From Pelomonas sp. Root1217 (GTDB lineage: Bacteria > Pseudomonadota > Gammaproteobacteria > Burkholderiales > Burkholderiaceae_C): 64,000 nt of DNA. The notes beneath the pieces were generated by a model that did not search any database, had not been told where the DNA came from, and saw only the letters and a list, made by a program, of their open reading frames with translations. A program made the translations under genes and the position numbers. Within the stretch, counting starts at the first letter, position 1; the number at the start of each line of letters is the position of its first letter. Shown here in pieces: positions 54,300 through 62,338 of this stretch. Location: the NCBI RefSeq assembly GCF_001425705.1, contig NZ_LMDC01000028.1, positions 663,536-727,535 of the forward strand. Direction: 5' to 3'.

Positions 54300-54315
54300 A
54301 TGGTTGCGATACCAT
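54300..54315. promoter_or_regulatory. Dyad upstream of the aldo/keto reductase
   Basis: ATGGT-N6-ACCAT, 25 bases before the start codon. Possible repressor site; low information. Confidence 0.25.
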
Positions 54316-54340
54316 TTTGTTTCCACTCTCTGGCATCTCC

Positions 54341-55321
54341 ATGATCTACCGCTCCCTCGGCCGCACCGGCTGGAACATCTCTGCCATCGGCTTTGGCGCC
54401 TGGGCCATCGGCGGCACCTGGGGAGATACGGACGACGCCGCTGCGATGGCAGCCCTGCACCGGGCGCTGGACCGCGGCGTGAACTTCTTCGACACCGCCG
54501 ACGTCTACGGCGACGGCCACAGCGAACGCCTGCTCGCACGCCTGAAGCGCGAGCGGCCCGGCGACGCCTTCCATGTCGCCACCAAGGCCGGTCGGCGCCT
54601 GAACCCGCACATCGCCGACGGCTACCGCGACTTGCGCCCATTCATCGAGCGCAGCCTGAAGAATCTCGAGACCGACAGCCTGGACCTGCTGCAACTGCAC
54701 TGCCCTCCCAGCGCCGTCTACGCCATGCCCGAGGTCTTCGCTGCGCTTGACGACCTGGTGCGCGAGGGCAAGCTGCGCCACTACGGCGTCAGCGTCGAGC
54801 GCATCGACGAAGCCATCGCGGCGCTCAAGTTCCCTGGAGTTCAGTCGGTGCAGATCATCTACAACCTGTTTCGCCAGCGGCCAGCCGAGGTCTTTCTGCC
54901 GGCGGCCCAGGCGGCGCAGGTTGGCGTGCTGGCCCGGCTGCCACTGTCCAGCGGCATGCTGAGCGGCAAGTTCACCCGCGAGAGCCGCTTTGGCGCCGAC
55001 GACCACCGCGGCTTCAACCGCCAGGGAGAGGCCTTCGACAAGGGCGAGACCTTCTCGGGCGTCGACTTCGAGCAGGGCCTCGCCGCCGTCGAGGAGTTGC
55101 GGGCCCTGCTGCCCCCGGGAGCGAGCATGGCCAGGCTGGCACTGCGCTGGATCTTGATGAACGAGGCTGTCACGGCTGCCATTCCCGGCGGCCGCACGCC
55201 CGAACAGGTGGACGAGAACGTCAGCGCCGCCGACCTGGCCGCCCTGCCCGCGCCGCTGATGCAGGCGCTGGCGGACGTCTACCTGCGCCGCATTGCTCCG
55301 CAGGTGCACAGCCTCTGGTGA
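54341..55321 (+). CDS. Aldo/keto reductase
   Basis: A 326-residue NADPH-dependent reductase of the AKR TIM-barrel fold. GVNFFDTADVYGDGHSERLL holds the catalytic Asp and Tyr; the Lys is in HVATKAGRRLNP, and the His in LLQLHCPPSAVY. The cofactor-binding C-terminus AAIPGGRTPEQVDENVSA is intact. It belongs to the YghZ/MocA-like group rather than the classical AKR1. The start ATG at 54341 begins with MIYRSLGRTGWNISAIGFGA, as in homologs. A terminator follows at 55347-55370. Confidence 0.93.
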   Translation: MIYRSLGRTGWNISAIGFGAWAIGGTWGDTDDAAAMAALHRALDRGVNFFDTADVYGDGHSERLLARLKRERPGDAFHVATKAGRRLNPHIADGYRDLRPFIERSLKNLETDSLDLLQLHCPPSAVYAMPEVFAALDDLVREGKLRHYGVSVERIDEAIAALKFPGVQSVQIIYNLFRQRPAEVFLPAAQAAQVGVLARLPLSSGMLSGKFTRESRFGADDHRGFNRQGEAFDKGETFSGVDFEQGLAAVEELRALLPPGASMARLALRWILMNEAVTAAIPGGRTPEQVDENVSAADLAALPAPLMQALADVYLRRIAPQVHSLW

Positions 55322-55346
55322 ACCCTTACGCCTTTCGTGCAGCATG

Positions 55347-55370
55347 AAAAAAGCGGCCCGTGGGCCGCTT
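55347..55370 (-). terminator. Terminator shared by the aldo/keto reductase and PEP-CTERM gene
   Basis: AAGCGGCCC / GGGCCGCTT, 9-bp perfect stem and 2-base loop, with AAAAAA before it on the plus strand, i.e. T6 after it on the minus strand. It is a full terminator for the minus-strand gene and may also work in the other direction. Confidence 0.8.
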
Positions 55371-55392
55371 CGTTCTATGCCCCCCCGACGGC

Positions 55393-56025
55393 TCAGGTAC
55401 GGCGACGGCGACCTGCCGCCAAGCCTGCCAGTGCGATGCCCACCAGGGCCATCGAGGCCGGCTCCGGCACATTGACGGTGACGTCGGTGGTCGCGAGGGT
55501 GGCACCGGCCGCATCGGTGACGAAGAGGCGGAAGTCCGTCGAGCTGGCCGCATACGGGTTGAAGTTGAAGCCCGGTGTCGTCAGGAAGGACATCTCCAGA
55601 TTCCACGATTCGCCCAGGAACGTCGGCAGGCCCGCCGTCAGCAGATCAATGTCGGTGTAGTTGACGGCGGCACTGCTGTCGGTGTCGATGCCCAGCCAGA
55701 TCTTGCAGCCCTGGCAGCCACGGATGTCGTAGGCGAAGTCGAAACTCCAGTTCGCGTAGTTCTTGCCGTCCGGCAGGTAGACGCCACCTTGCGCCTGGAA
55801 GTTACGCACGCCGTCATTGGGCAGGAAGGCGCTGTTCTTGTACGCATGGGCGCCGATGGCGACCTTGACGCCACTCGCAGCCACTGCGGCGAACTGCACG
55901 GTCTCCAGGCCCGTGCTCCCCGCAGGCGGCCAACCGTCAGCTGCCGTCAACATCGTCAAGCTGGCATGTGCCGCGAGCGGCGCCAGGCTGGCGAAAGCCG
56001 CTGTGGCAAGAAGTTTCTTGATCAT
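55393..56025 (-). CDS. PEP-CTERM sorting-domain protein (1)
   Basis: A 210-residue exported protein. The signal peptide (MIKKLLATAAFASLAPLAAHA) is followed by a beta-rich passenger domain with several aromatic residues and a disulfide-like CQGC. The C-terminal sorting signal VPEPASMALVGIALAGLAAG ends in Arg residues. Exosortase cleaves such signals and releases or attaches the protein during exopolysaccharide or biofilm formation. GGAG stands 9 bases before the ATG. A sigma-54 promoter lies 82 bases upstream. No exosortase gene is in the window. Confidence 0.9.
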   Translation of the reverse strand: MIKKLLATAAFASLAPLAAHASLTMLTAADGWPPAGSTGLETVQFAAVAASGVKVAIGAHAYKNSAFLPNDGVRNFQAQGGVYLPDGKNYANWSFDFAYDIRGCQGCKIWLGIDTDSSAAVNYTDIDLLTAGLPTFLGESWNLEMSFLTTPGFNFNPYAASSTDFRLFVTDAAGATLATTDVTVNVPEPASMALVGIALAGLAAGRRRRT

Positions 56026-56106
56026 CTGTTTGTCTCCAATGTGGGCCATGTTTCGCAGCCGCCTTCTGCGCAACGACACGCTTTTGAGCACCGCGCAATC
56101 CCTAGC

Positions 56107-56122
56107 GCATCAACCATGCCAA
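56107..56122 (-). promoter_or_regulatory. Sigma-54 promoter of PEP-CTERM gene 1
   Basis: On the minus strand TTGGCATGGTTGATGC, with the invariant GG and GC separated by exactly ten bases (consensus TGGCAC-N5-TTGC). It shares 14 of 16 bases with the promoter of the second PEP-CTERM gene (62128-62143). Confidence 0.75.
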
Positions 56123-56387
56123 CACCAGGCCGCTTGTAGGACGATCCAGTAGGACGGACGGTCCATGCCGCCGTGAGATGACCCCCACGTTCGAAAGTGG
56201 AAATTCCCTCGACATGCGGCAAACCCTAGGGTTAGGTCCTTGCGCTGAAATGACTCGTCAGCACAGCTGCCCGATGCCGATCAGGTATCGGGTTCGCCAC
56301 GCTGAACGGCTTTCGAGAACGGCGTCACACCGGCATCGGCATCCAGCAGCATGGGTCGGCGGGGCCGCATTCTGCCAATGCGCCATA

Positions 56388-56407
56388 CACTGGAATTTTT
56401 CCCAGTG
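56388..56407. promoter_or_regulatory. LexA-like dyad upstream of dinB
   Basis: CACTGG-N8-CCAGTG, 12 bases before the dinB ATG. The inner part CTGG-N8-CCAG has the spacing of the LexA box CTGT-N8-ACAG with one symmetric base change. Its position over the start region would suit repression. Confidence 0.5.
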
Positions 56408-56418
56408 ACAATCGAGGC

Positions 56419-57627
56419 ATGTATCAACCGGAGCGCTGGATCGCCCACCTCGACATGGACGCCTTCTATGCGTCCGTCGAGTTGCTGCGCTATCCACAGC
56501 TCAAGGGCGAGGCCGTTGTCATCGGTGGCCGGCGGGCGGATGCGCCGCAGCAGTTGGAAGACGGCAGCTGGAAATACTCCAAACTGCGCGACTACACCGG
56601 CCGCGGCGTCGTCACGACATCCACCTATGCCGCGCGCGACCTCGGCGTGTTCTCGGCAATGGGCCTGATGAAAGCCGCCCTGCGCGCGCCCGACGCCATC
56701 CTGCTGCCAGCGGACTTCGATTCCTACCGCAAGTACTCACGCCTCTTCAAGGCCGCCGTCGCCGAGGTGGCTCCGGTCATCGAGGACCGCGGCATCGACG
56801 AGATCTACATCGACCTGACCGACGTGCCCGGCGTGCGCGACGCCGTCGGCCACGACCCGCTGGGCGGCGTGAAGGCGGTGGCCCGCGAGATCAAGAACTC
56901 GGTCGGCCGTGCCACCGGCCTGACCTGCTCCATCGGCGTCACGCCCAACAAGCTGCTGTCCAAGATCGCCAGCGAGCTGGACAAGCCCGACGGCATCAGC
57001 GTGCTGACGCTGGACGACATCCCCACGCGTGTCTGGCCGCTGGGCGCGCGCAAGATCAACGGCATCGGTCCCAAGGCGGGCGACAGGCTCGTCAAGCTCG
57101 GCCTGGAGACCGTGGGCGACATCGCCGCCGCCGACCCGGCCTGGCTGGTCGAGCAGTTCGGCGACAGCTATGGCCAGTGGCTGCACGCCGCCTCGCACGG
57201 GCGGGACTCGCGGCCCGTCGTCACGCACAGCGAGCCCGTCTCCATCAGCCGCGAGACGACCTTCGAGCGCGACCTGAGCGCCGTGCACGACCGTGCCCTG
57301 CTCGGCGGCATCATGGACGAGCTGTGCGAAAGCCTGTCGCGCGACCTGGCCCGCAAGCACTACGCCGGCAAAACGGTGGGCATCAAGCTGCGCTTCGAAG
57401 GCTTCGTCACCGTCACTCGCGACCAGACGCTCAAGCTCCCCATCGCCAGCGCCACCGACATCCGCCATGCGGTGGGCCTGTGCCTGAAGCGCGTCAAGTT
57501 CGACAAGCGCTTGAGGCTGATGGGCGTGCGCATCGGCAACCTCGTGCATACCAGCGAGGTGCAGGCAGCGCCCGCCGTGGCGCGCGCCGAGCCCCTCGCC
57601 GCGCCCGACAACCTGAGCCTGTTTTGA
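56419..57627 (+). CDS. dinB: DNA polymerase IV (Y-family)
   Basis: A 402-residue translesion polymerase. The metal ligands lie in HLDMDAFYASVE and RGIDEIYIDL; CSIGVTPNKLLSKIASELDK and the helix-hairpin-helix region INGIGPKAGDRLVKLGLETV are intact. The last residues DNLSLF form a beta-clamp binding motif. Compared with E. coli DinB there is an insertion of about 20 residues after the VIGGRR strand (about 39-62), seen in some beta-proteobacterial homologs. Its stop overlaps the start of a helicase/nuclease gene (TTGA). Confidence 0.95.
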   Translation: MYQPERWIAHLDMDAFYASVELLRYPQLKGEAVVIGGRRADAPQQLEDGSWKYSKLRDYTGRGVVTTSTYAARDLGVFSAMGLMKAALRAPDAILLPADFDSYRKYSRLFKAAVAEVAPVIEDRGIDEIYIDLTDVPGVRDAVGHDPLGGVKAVAREIKNSVGRATGLTCSIGVTPNKLLSKIASELDKPDGISVLTLDDIPTRVWPLGARKINGIGPKAGDRLVKLGLETVGDIAAADPAWLVEQFGDSYGQWLHAASHGRDSRPVVTHSEPVSISRETTFERDLSAVHDRALLGGIMDELCESLSRDLARKHYAGKTVGIKLRFEGFVTVTRDQTLKLPIASATDIRHAVGLCLKRVKFDKRLRLMGVRIGNLVHTSEVQAAPAVARAEPLAAPDNLSLF

Positions 57628-59957
57628 GCGATTGGCAATACAGCGTCTCCGTACGCAGCCTGTGCGAGTTCACCGCCAAGCGCGGCAGCCTGGACCGCCG
57701 CTTCACGCCCTCGGCCACGGCGCTGGAGGGCCAGGCCGGCCAGATGGCCGTGCTCGCGCGCCGCTCGCCGGGTTACGAGACCGAGCTGCCGCTGGAGGCC
57801 GTCCACGGCAACCTGCGCGTGCGCGGGCGGGCCGACGGCTACGAGGCCGACGTGAACCGGCTCGAGGAGATCAAGACCATCCGCGGGCCGGTCGAGGCCA
57901 TTCCCGACAACCGCCGCGCCCTGCACTGGGCCCAGCTGCAAACCTACGGCGCGCTGATTGCCGCCGACCGCGGCCTGAGCGAGCTGGAACTGGCTCTCGT
58001 CTACGTCGATGCCGACACGCAGAACGAGACCGTGCTGCGCGAGAAGGTGACGGCCAGCGCGCTGCAAGCCGCTTTCGAATTGCGCTGCCGCCAGTTCGAG
58101 GCCTGGGCGTGGCAGGAGGCCGAGCACCGCAAGGCACGCGACGCAGGCTTGAGCGCCTTGCCCTTTCCCAAGGGTGAGTTGCGCCCCGGCCAGCGCCTGC
58201 TGGCCGAAGCCGTGTATCGCGTCGCGACCAAGGGACGCTGCCTGCTGGCCCAGGCGCCCACGGGCATCGGCAAGACCCTGGGCACGCTATACCCGTTGCT
58301 GCGCGCCATGCCGCTGCAGCAGCTGGACAAGATCGGCTACATGACCTGCAAGGGCACCGGCCGCATCACCGCGCTGGAGGCCCTGCATGCGTTGCGGGAC
58401 AGCACGCCGACAAAGTCGCTGCGCGTGCTGACGCTGGTGGCCAAGGAGCAGGCCTGCGAGCACCCGACCAAGGCCTGCCATGGCGACGCCTGCCCGCTGG
58501 CGAACGGCTTCTACGACAAGCTGCCCGCCGCCCGCGCCGAGGCCGTGCAGATCGCCTGGCTGGACCCGGCCACCCAGCGCCGCATCGCGCTGCAGCATGA
58601 CGTCTGCCCCTACTACCTCGGCCAGGAACTGCTGCGCTGGGCCGACGTGGTGGTAGGCGACGTGCACCACGCCTTCGACCCCTATGGCCAACTCTATGGC
58701 CTGTCGCAGGCCCAGGGCTGGAAGCTGGCGCTGCTGGTGGACGAGGCCCACAACCTCATCGACCGGGCGCGGGACATGTACAGCGTCAGCCTCAGCTTGG
58801 CGCGCGTGCGCGAAGTCATCGCCGAAGCGCCCGCCAGCCTCCGCGTGCCACTGCGGCGACTGGCCAAGGAACTGGCCACGCTGGGCCGCCGCCAGCAAGG
58901 CGACTACCAGGCGCTGGACACCGTGCCCGATGCCCTTGCCGAGGCCCTGCAACGCGTCAACGTCGTGCTGGGCGAACACGTGCAGAACCACCCGCTCGAC
59001 GTCGGCCCCATGCTGCAGTTCTATTTCGAGGTGCTGGGCCTGCAACGCCTGCTGGACCGTTTTGATGCCCATTCGATCTGCGACCTGCAGCGCAGCGCGA
59101 CGCCCGCACGGCCCGCGCCGGCGCTCGATGCACCGCGCAACCTCTCGCTGCTCGGCGACGACGATGAAGAGGACGACGCCAGCGACGGCCAGGACGTGCT
59201 GCTCTCCATCCGCAACATCGTGCCCGGTGCATTCCTGAAGGAGCGCTTCGAGGGGCTCAGCAGCGTCACGCTGTTCTCGGCCACGCTCGGGCCGCCCGAC
59301 TACCAGCGCCAGTTGCTCGGCATGCCCGAGGACACCGCCTGGATCGACGTGCCCGCGCCCTTCCCGCCCGAGCACCTGACCGTGCAGGTGGCCCACCGCC
59401 TGTCCACGCGCTACGAGCATCGCCACGCATCGCTGGACGCGCTGGTGGACCTGCTCGCCCGGCAGTTCACCGAGCATCCCGGCAATTACCTCGCGTTCTT
59501 CAGCAGCTTCGACTACCTCGACAAGGCCTCGGCGCGCCTGGCGCTGCGCCACCCGCAGGTCGTGCAGTGGAACCAGTCGCGTGCCATGGGCGACGCGGCA
59601 CGGCGCGCCTTTCTGGACCGCTTCGTGGAGGGCGGCCGCGGCATCGGCTTCGCCGTGCTGGGCGGCGCCTTCGCCGAAGGCGTGGACCTACCCGGCACGC
59701 GCCTCATCGGCGCCTTCATCGCCACCCTCGGCCTGCCGCCGGTGTCACCGCTGCAGGACCAGGTGCGCGAGCGCCTGGACACCCTGTTCGGCGCCGACCA
59801 CGGCTATGCCGACCTCGTGCCCGGCATGCAGAAGGTCGTGCAGGCCGCCGGCCGCGTGCTGCGCTCCGTGGACGACCGCGGCTGGGTGTGGCTGCTGGAC
59901 AAGCGCTATGCCCGGCCCGAAGTGCGGGCCTTGTTGCCGGGCTGGTGGCAGCTGTAG
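57624..59957 (+). CDS. PD-(D/E)XK nuclease fused to an XPD/DinG-like DNA helicase
   Basis: A 777-residue protein starting at a TTG that overlaps the dinB stop. The N-terminal part (about 1-180) has RGRADGYEADVNRLEEIKTI, a PD-(D/E)XK nuclease core of the RecB/Cas4 kind (Asp near 70, E-x-K near 81). The helicase part has Walker A APTGIGKTLG (near 210), four cysteines spread over about 278-330 (CEHP, CHGD, CPLA, CPYY) that fit the XPD/DinG iron-sulfur cluster, the box II LLVDEAHNLID (near 372) and the C-terminal VQAAGRVLRSVDDRGWVWLL. It probably unwinds and trims damaged DNA. Coupling to dinB suggests an SOS-linked repair operon. Confidence 0.9.
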   Translation: MSDWQYSVSVRSLCEFTAKRGSLDRRFTPSATALEGQAGQMAVLARRSPGYETELPLEAVHGNLRVRGRADGYEADVNRLEEIKTIRGPVEAIPDNRRALHWAQLQTYGALIAADRGLSELELALVYVDADTQNETVLREKVTASALQAAFELRCRQFEAWAWQEAEHRKARDAGLSALPFPKGELRPGQRLLAEAVYRVATKGRCLLAQAPTGIGKTLGTLYPLLRAMPLQQLDKIGYMTCKGTGRITALEALHALRDSTPTKSLRVLTLVAKEQACEHPTKACHGDACPLANGFYDKLPAARAEAVQIAWLDPATQRRIALQHDVCPYYLGQELLRWADVVVGDVHHAFDPYGQLYGLSQAQGWKLALLVDEAHNLIDRARDMYSVSLSLARVREVIAEAPASLRVPLRRLAKELATLGRRQQGDYQALDTVPDALAEALQRVNVVLGEHVQNHPLDVGPMLQFYFEVLGLQRLLDRFDAHSICDLQRSATPARPAPALDAPRNLSLLGDDDEEDDASDGQDVLLSIRNIVPGAFLKERFEGLSSVTLFSATLGPPDYQRQLLGMPEDTAWIDVPAPFPPEHLTVQVAHRLSTRYEHRHASLDALVDLLARQFTEHPGNYLAFFSSFDYLDKASARLALRHPQVVQWNQSRAMGDAARRAFLDRFVEGGRGIGFAVLGGAFAEGVDLPGTRLIGAFIATLGLPPVSPLQDQVRERLDTLFGADHGYADLVPGMQKVVQAAGRVLRSVDDRGWVWLLDKRYARPEVRALLPGWWQL

Positions 59958-60005
59958 AGCGGCGCACCCACGCCCGCATTCCGGGCCGAGCGCTGGGCCG
60001 CCCCC

Positions 60006-60151
60006 GAGCCGGCTCGCTTGCCGCCGACTGCGGCTCGACGCCGCAAGCGGGGGCGTCCCCCCGGGGGCTGAGGCCGGACACAACACGCCCAGTGGGCGTG
60101 TTGTGCGTGCCGAAGGGCTACGGCACTGCCGTAGCGCGGTCTGCAAGACCG
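60006..60151. repeat. Cluster of perfect stem-loops in the helicase-VOC gap
   Basis: At least four: CGCTTGC/GCAAGCG (60015-60049), CACAACACGCCC/GGGCGTGTTGTG (12 bp, 60079-60105), GCTACGGC/GCCGTAGC (60117-60135) and CGGTCT/AGACCG (60137-60151), plus the palindrome GAGCCGGCTC at 60006. None has a T-tract. The first part (C/G-runs around GGGGGCGTCCCCCC) resembles dispersed GC-rich intergenic repeats. Confidence 0.6.
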
Positions 60152-60207
60152 ACCAAGCACGCGCGCGTTCAGCGGCGCGGGAATGGGCGAGGGGTAAAGT
60201 TGTTTTC

Positions 60208-60585
60208 ATGTTTGACCACGTCAAGTTCGGCGTCAGCGACTTCGCCACGAGCAAGGCTTTCTATCTCAAAGCGCTAGCGCCACTCGGCGTCACAGCGGGC
60301 GCGCAAGGCGAGCCGAGCTACGGCATCGAGCTCGTCATCCAGGGCCAGGTGACCAGCCTGTGCCTGTTCGAGACCCAGGAGAAGCCGGCCCATCTGCACC
60401 TCGCCTTCATGGCGCAGACGCGCCAGCAGGTCGATGACTTCTATCGCGAGGCGTTGGCGGCCGGTGCCAAGGACAACGGCCCGCCGGGCCTGCGGCCGAA
60501 GTACCACGCCACCTACTACGCTGCCTTCGTCGTCGACCCGGACGGGCACAACATCGAAGCGGTCTGCCATGCGCCCGCGGCCTGA
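60208..60585 (+). CDS. VOC-superfamily (glyoxalase/bleomycin-resistance fold) protein
   Basis: A 125-residue protein with two beta-alpha-beta-beta-beta units: MFDHVKFGVSDFATSKAFYL and HLAFMAQTRQQVDDFYREAL, ending YYAAFVVDPDGHNIEAVCH. His4, the Glu-containing GIELV strand and the C-terminal His/Glu (HNIEAV) give a plausible metal site. Family members include isomerases, dioxygenases and resistance proteins; the substrate is unknown. Confidence 0.9.
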   Translation: MFDHVKFGVSDFATSKAFYLKALAPLGVTAGAQGEPSYGIELVIQGQVTSLCLFETQEKPAHLHLAFMAQTRQQVDDFYREALAAGAKDNGPPGLRPKYHATYYAAFVVDPDGHNIEAVCHAPAA

Positions 60586-60691
60586 CATCGCCCTCGCCCT
60601 CGCCCTCTTTGTGTAGGGATGTTGCGAGCCGGCTCTGGCGGGCTGCACCCGGTAACCGGCACGAGATCAAGGCGTGCCACGCTGCGGGCCT

Positions 60692-61336
60692 ATGAGCCAC
60701 CTCCCCGCGCCACCCTCACCCACTCGCGCGACAGCGTCCCGCCTGGCGCCTCTCGCTGTGGCGACGCTGGTTTCGCTGGCCGGCTGCGGCGGCGGTGGGT
60801 CCGACTCAGCCACCACGACGCCGACAACGCCCCCTGCTCCCTCCCCTGCTCCAGCGCCAGCCCCGGCACCAGCACCGCCAGTCGCCGGAATGCGCATCAC
60901 CTGCAATCTCGCCAACTTCCAGGACGAAATGCTGGCGGCCGTCAACGCCCGTCGCCGCAGTGGCGCCACCTGTGGCGCACAGGGTGCCTTCGGCCCGGCG
61001 CCTGACCTGACCTGGAACGCCGCGTTGACCCAGGCCGCGGTGGCGCACAGCGACGACATGGTCACGCACAACTTCTTCAGCCACACTGGCAGCGATGGCA
61101 GCACCCTCGGCACCCGCGCGTCCGCCGCTGGCTATGTGTGGAGCAGCCTGGGCGAGAACATCGCCGCCGGCCAGTCCAGCGTGGCCGAGGTGGTGGACGG
61201 CTGGATGAAAAGCGACGGCCATTGCGCCAATCTGATGAACGCGACCTTCCGCGACATCGGCGTGGCCTGCGTGGCGGGCAACGCCAGCACCACCTACCGC
61301 AGCTATTGGACACAGGACTTCGGCACGCCGCGATAG
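60692..61336 (+). CDS. CAP-domain lipoprotein (SCP/PR1 family)
   Basis: A 214-residue lipoprotein. The signal ends in the lipobox VSLAGC, then a Gly/Ser/Thr stretch and an Ala-Pro repeat spacer (about residues 43-65) lead to the CAP domain: MLAAVNARRR, LTWNAALTQAAVAHSDDMVT, NFFSHTGSDGSTLGTRASAA, GENIAAGQSSVAEVVDGWMK. The conserved His-Glu-His set of the CAP cavity is visible. Bacterial CAP proteins are secreted and of mostly unknown function. Start at ATG 60692; a GTG at 60674 is in frame. Confidence 0.9.
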   Translation: MSHLPAPPSPTRATASRLAPLAVATLVSLAGCGGGGSDSATTTPTTPPAPSPAPAPAPAPAPPVAGMRITCNLANFQDEMLAAVNARRRSGATCGAQGAFGPAPDLTWNAALTQAAVAHSDDMVTHNFFSHTGSDGSTLGTRASAAGYVWSSLGENIAAGQSSVAEVVDGWMKSDGHCANLMNATFRDIGVACVAGNASTTYRSYWTQDFGTPR

Positions 61337-61383
61337 GTTCCGGACTCGCGGGGTTGAATCGTCGAGTCGGTCAACCAACAACG

Positions 61384-61421
61384 AAAAAGCCAAGAGGCGA
61401 GTCTTTGCGACTCGCCTTCGT
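61384..61421 (-). terminator. Terminator of PEP-CTERM gene 2
   Basis: GGCGAGTC / GACTCGCC (61396-61416, 5-base loop), extended outward by AGCCA/TGGCT, with AAAAA at 61384-61388, i.e. T5 on the minus strand. It may also serve the CAP gene on the plus strand. Confidence 0.75.
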
Positions 61422-61444
61422 GGCTCGTTGACCGAACCGAGGGG

Positions 61445-62089
61445 TCAGGCCTTCTTTGCCTTGGCGCGACGAGCAGCGTAGGCACCCAGCAGGGCGAGGC
61501 CGACCAGGGCCGCCGCGTCGGGCTCGGGCAACTGGTTGCCGGCCGCGCCGATCTGGAAGGTGATGAACTCACCGGTCTGCGCGTCGGTCACGGTGTAGGT
61601 GCCGGCAAACATCTGCAGGGAGGCGAACGAGGCGTTATGGAAAGTCCAGGCTTGATCGGGCGACCAGAACGTGCCTTCCAGGTCTTCGCGCTCGATACCG
61701 ATGCCCGGAAGCTGGGTGCTGACGGGGCGAACGTAGGTGGTGAAGCCCTTGTGACCAGCGTCGACCGTCGTGTTGAAGCTGGATTGGGCCCAGGGGCCGT
61801 TCGCAGCGGACCATGCCGAGAAATCGGTGCCGGCGTGGAAACCGAAGGACATGTTCACGCCGCCGACGGACGTGCCGCCCATGATGTCATGGTTGCCGTT
61901 CTCCTCGACGCCCGTGCCGCCCCAGCCCGAAACGTTCTGCTGCAACACCAGTTTGCTGGTGTCGATGGTGCCCGAGGAGTTCATGTGCACGTCAGCGCCG
62001 GCTTCCGTGAACGTGAACACGATGCCGGCGTTTGCCACGCTGCAAAGGGAGGCCGCCAGGATTGCAGCTGCGACGGGAATGGACTTCAT
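61445..62089 (-). CDS. PEP-CTERM sorting-domain protein (2)
   Basis: A 214-residue exported protein with signal peptide (MKSIPVAAAILAASLCSVANA), a Gly/Thr/aromatic-rich beta domain and the C-terminal signal LPEPDAAALVGLALLGAYAA ending in basic residues. Passenger sequence shows no clear similarity to PEP-CTERM protein 1. GGAG lies 7 bases before the ATG. Its sigma-54 promoter is 39 bases upstream and almost identical to that of protein 1. A perfect palindrome further upstream may bind the activator. Confidence 0.9.
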   Translation of the reverse strand: MKSIPVAAAILAASLCSVANAGIVFTFTEAGADVHMNSSGTIDTSKLVLQQNVSGWGGTGVEENGNHDIMGGTSVGGVNMSFGFHAGTDFSAWSAANGPWAQSSFNTTVDAGHKGFTTYVRPVSTQLPGIGIEREDLEGTFWSPDQAWTFHNASFASLQMFAGTYTVTDAQTGEFITFQIGAAGNQLPEPDAAALVGLALLGAYAARRAKAKKA

Positions 62090-62127
62090 GGCGGATCTCC
62101 TCAAGGAATTTCAATGATCTTCACAAT

Positions 62128-62143
62128 GCAACAGCCATGCCAA
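62128..62143 (-). promoter_or_regulatory. Sigma-54 promoter of PEP-CTERM gene 2
   Basis: On the minus strand TTGGCATGGCTGTTGC, matching TGGCAC-N5-TTGC with GG and GC exactly ten bases apart. Confidence 0.8.
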
Positions 62144-62184
62144 GCAGCGAATCCCTTAAAAATCAATAGGTTGACGACGTCATG

Positions 62185-62204
62185 CCCCTAGTTTGAACTA
62201 GGGG
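62185..62204. promoter_or_regulatory. Palindrome upstream of PEP-CTERM gene 2, possible activator site
   Basis: CCCCTAGTTTGAACTAGGGG, perfect 9-bp arms around TG, about 42 bases upstream of the -24 element. A CCCTAGGG palindrome also occurs upstream of PEP-CTERM gene 1 (56222-56233). Confidence 0.5.
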
Positions 62205-62338
62205 TGTAAATTTCTTTGACATTCAAAAACCCTCAACTCAAGGGGTGCACGCGCGCTTTTTCTTCGCTTGCTGAATCCAAACGTCGCGGCCAGCCGCTCC
62301 AAGGAAGCACCATCCACCCATTTCCCTGGAGCCCGCCC

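Larger units (their letters stand above)
56026..56418. other. 393-base divergent regulatory gap between PEP-CTERM gene and dinB
   Basis: No open frame with a ribosome-binding site. It holds the sigma-54 promoter (56107-56122), the octamer TAGGACG repeated twice (about 56137-56157), the palindrome AACCCTAGGGTT (56222-56233), a CCACGTTCGAAAGTGG dyad near 56185, and the dinB operator-like dyad (56388-56407). Confidence 0.55.

Noticed and set aside
57177-57623. N-terminal extension of the helicase frame inside dinB
   Set aside because: The extension is Arg/Ala-rich and out of phase with dinB. The real start is the TTG at 57624 that overlaps the dinB stop.
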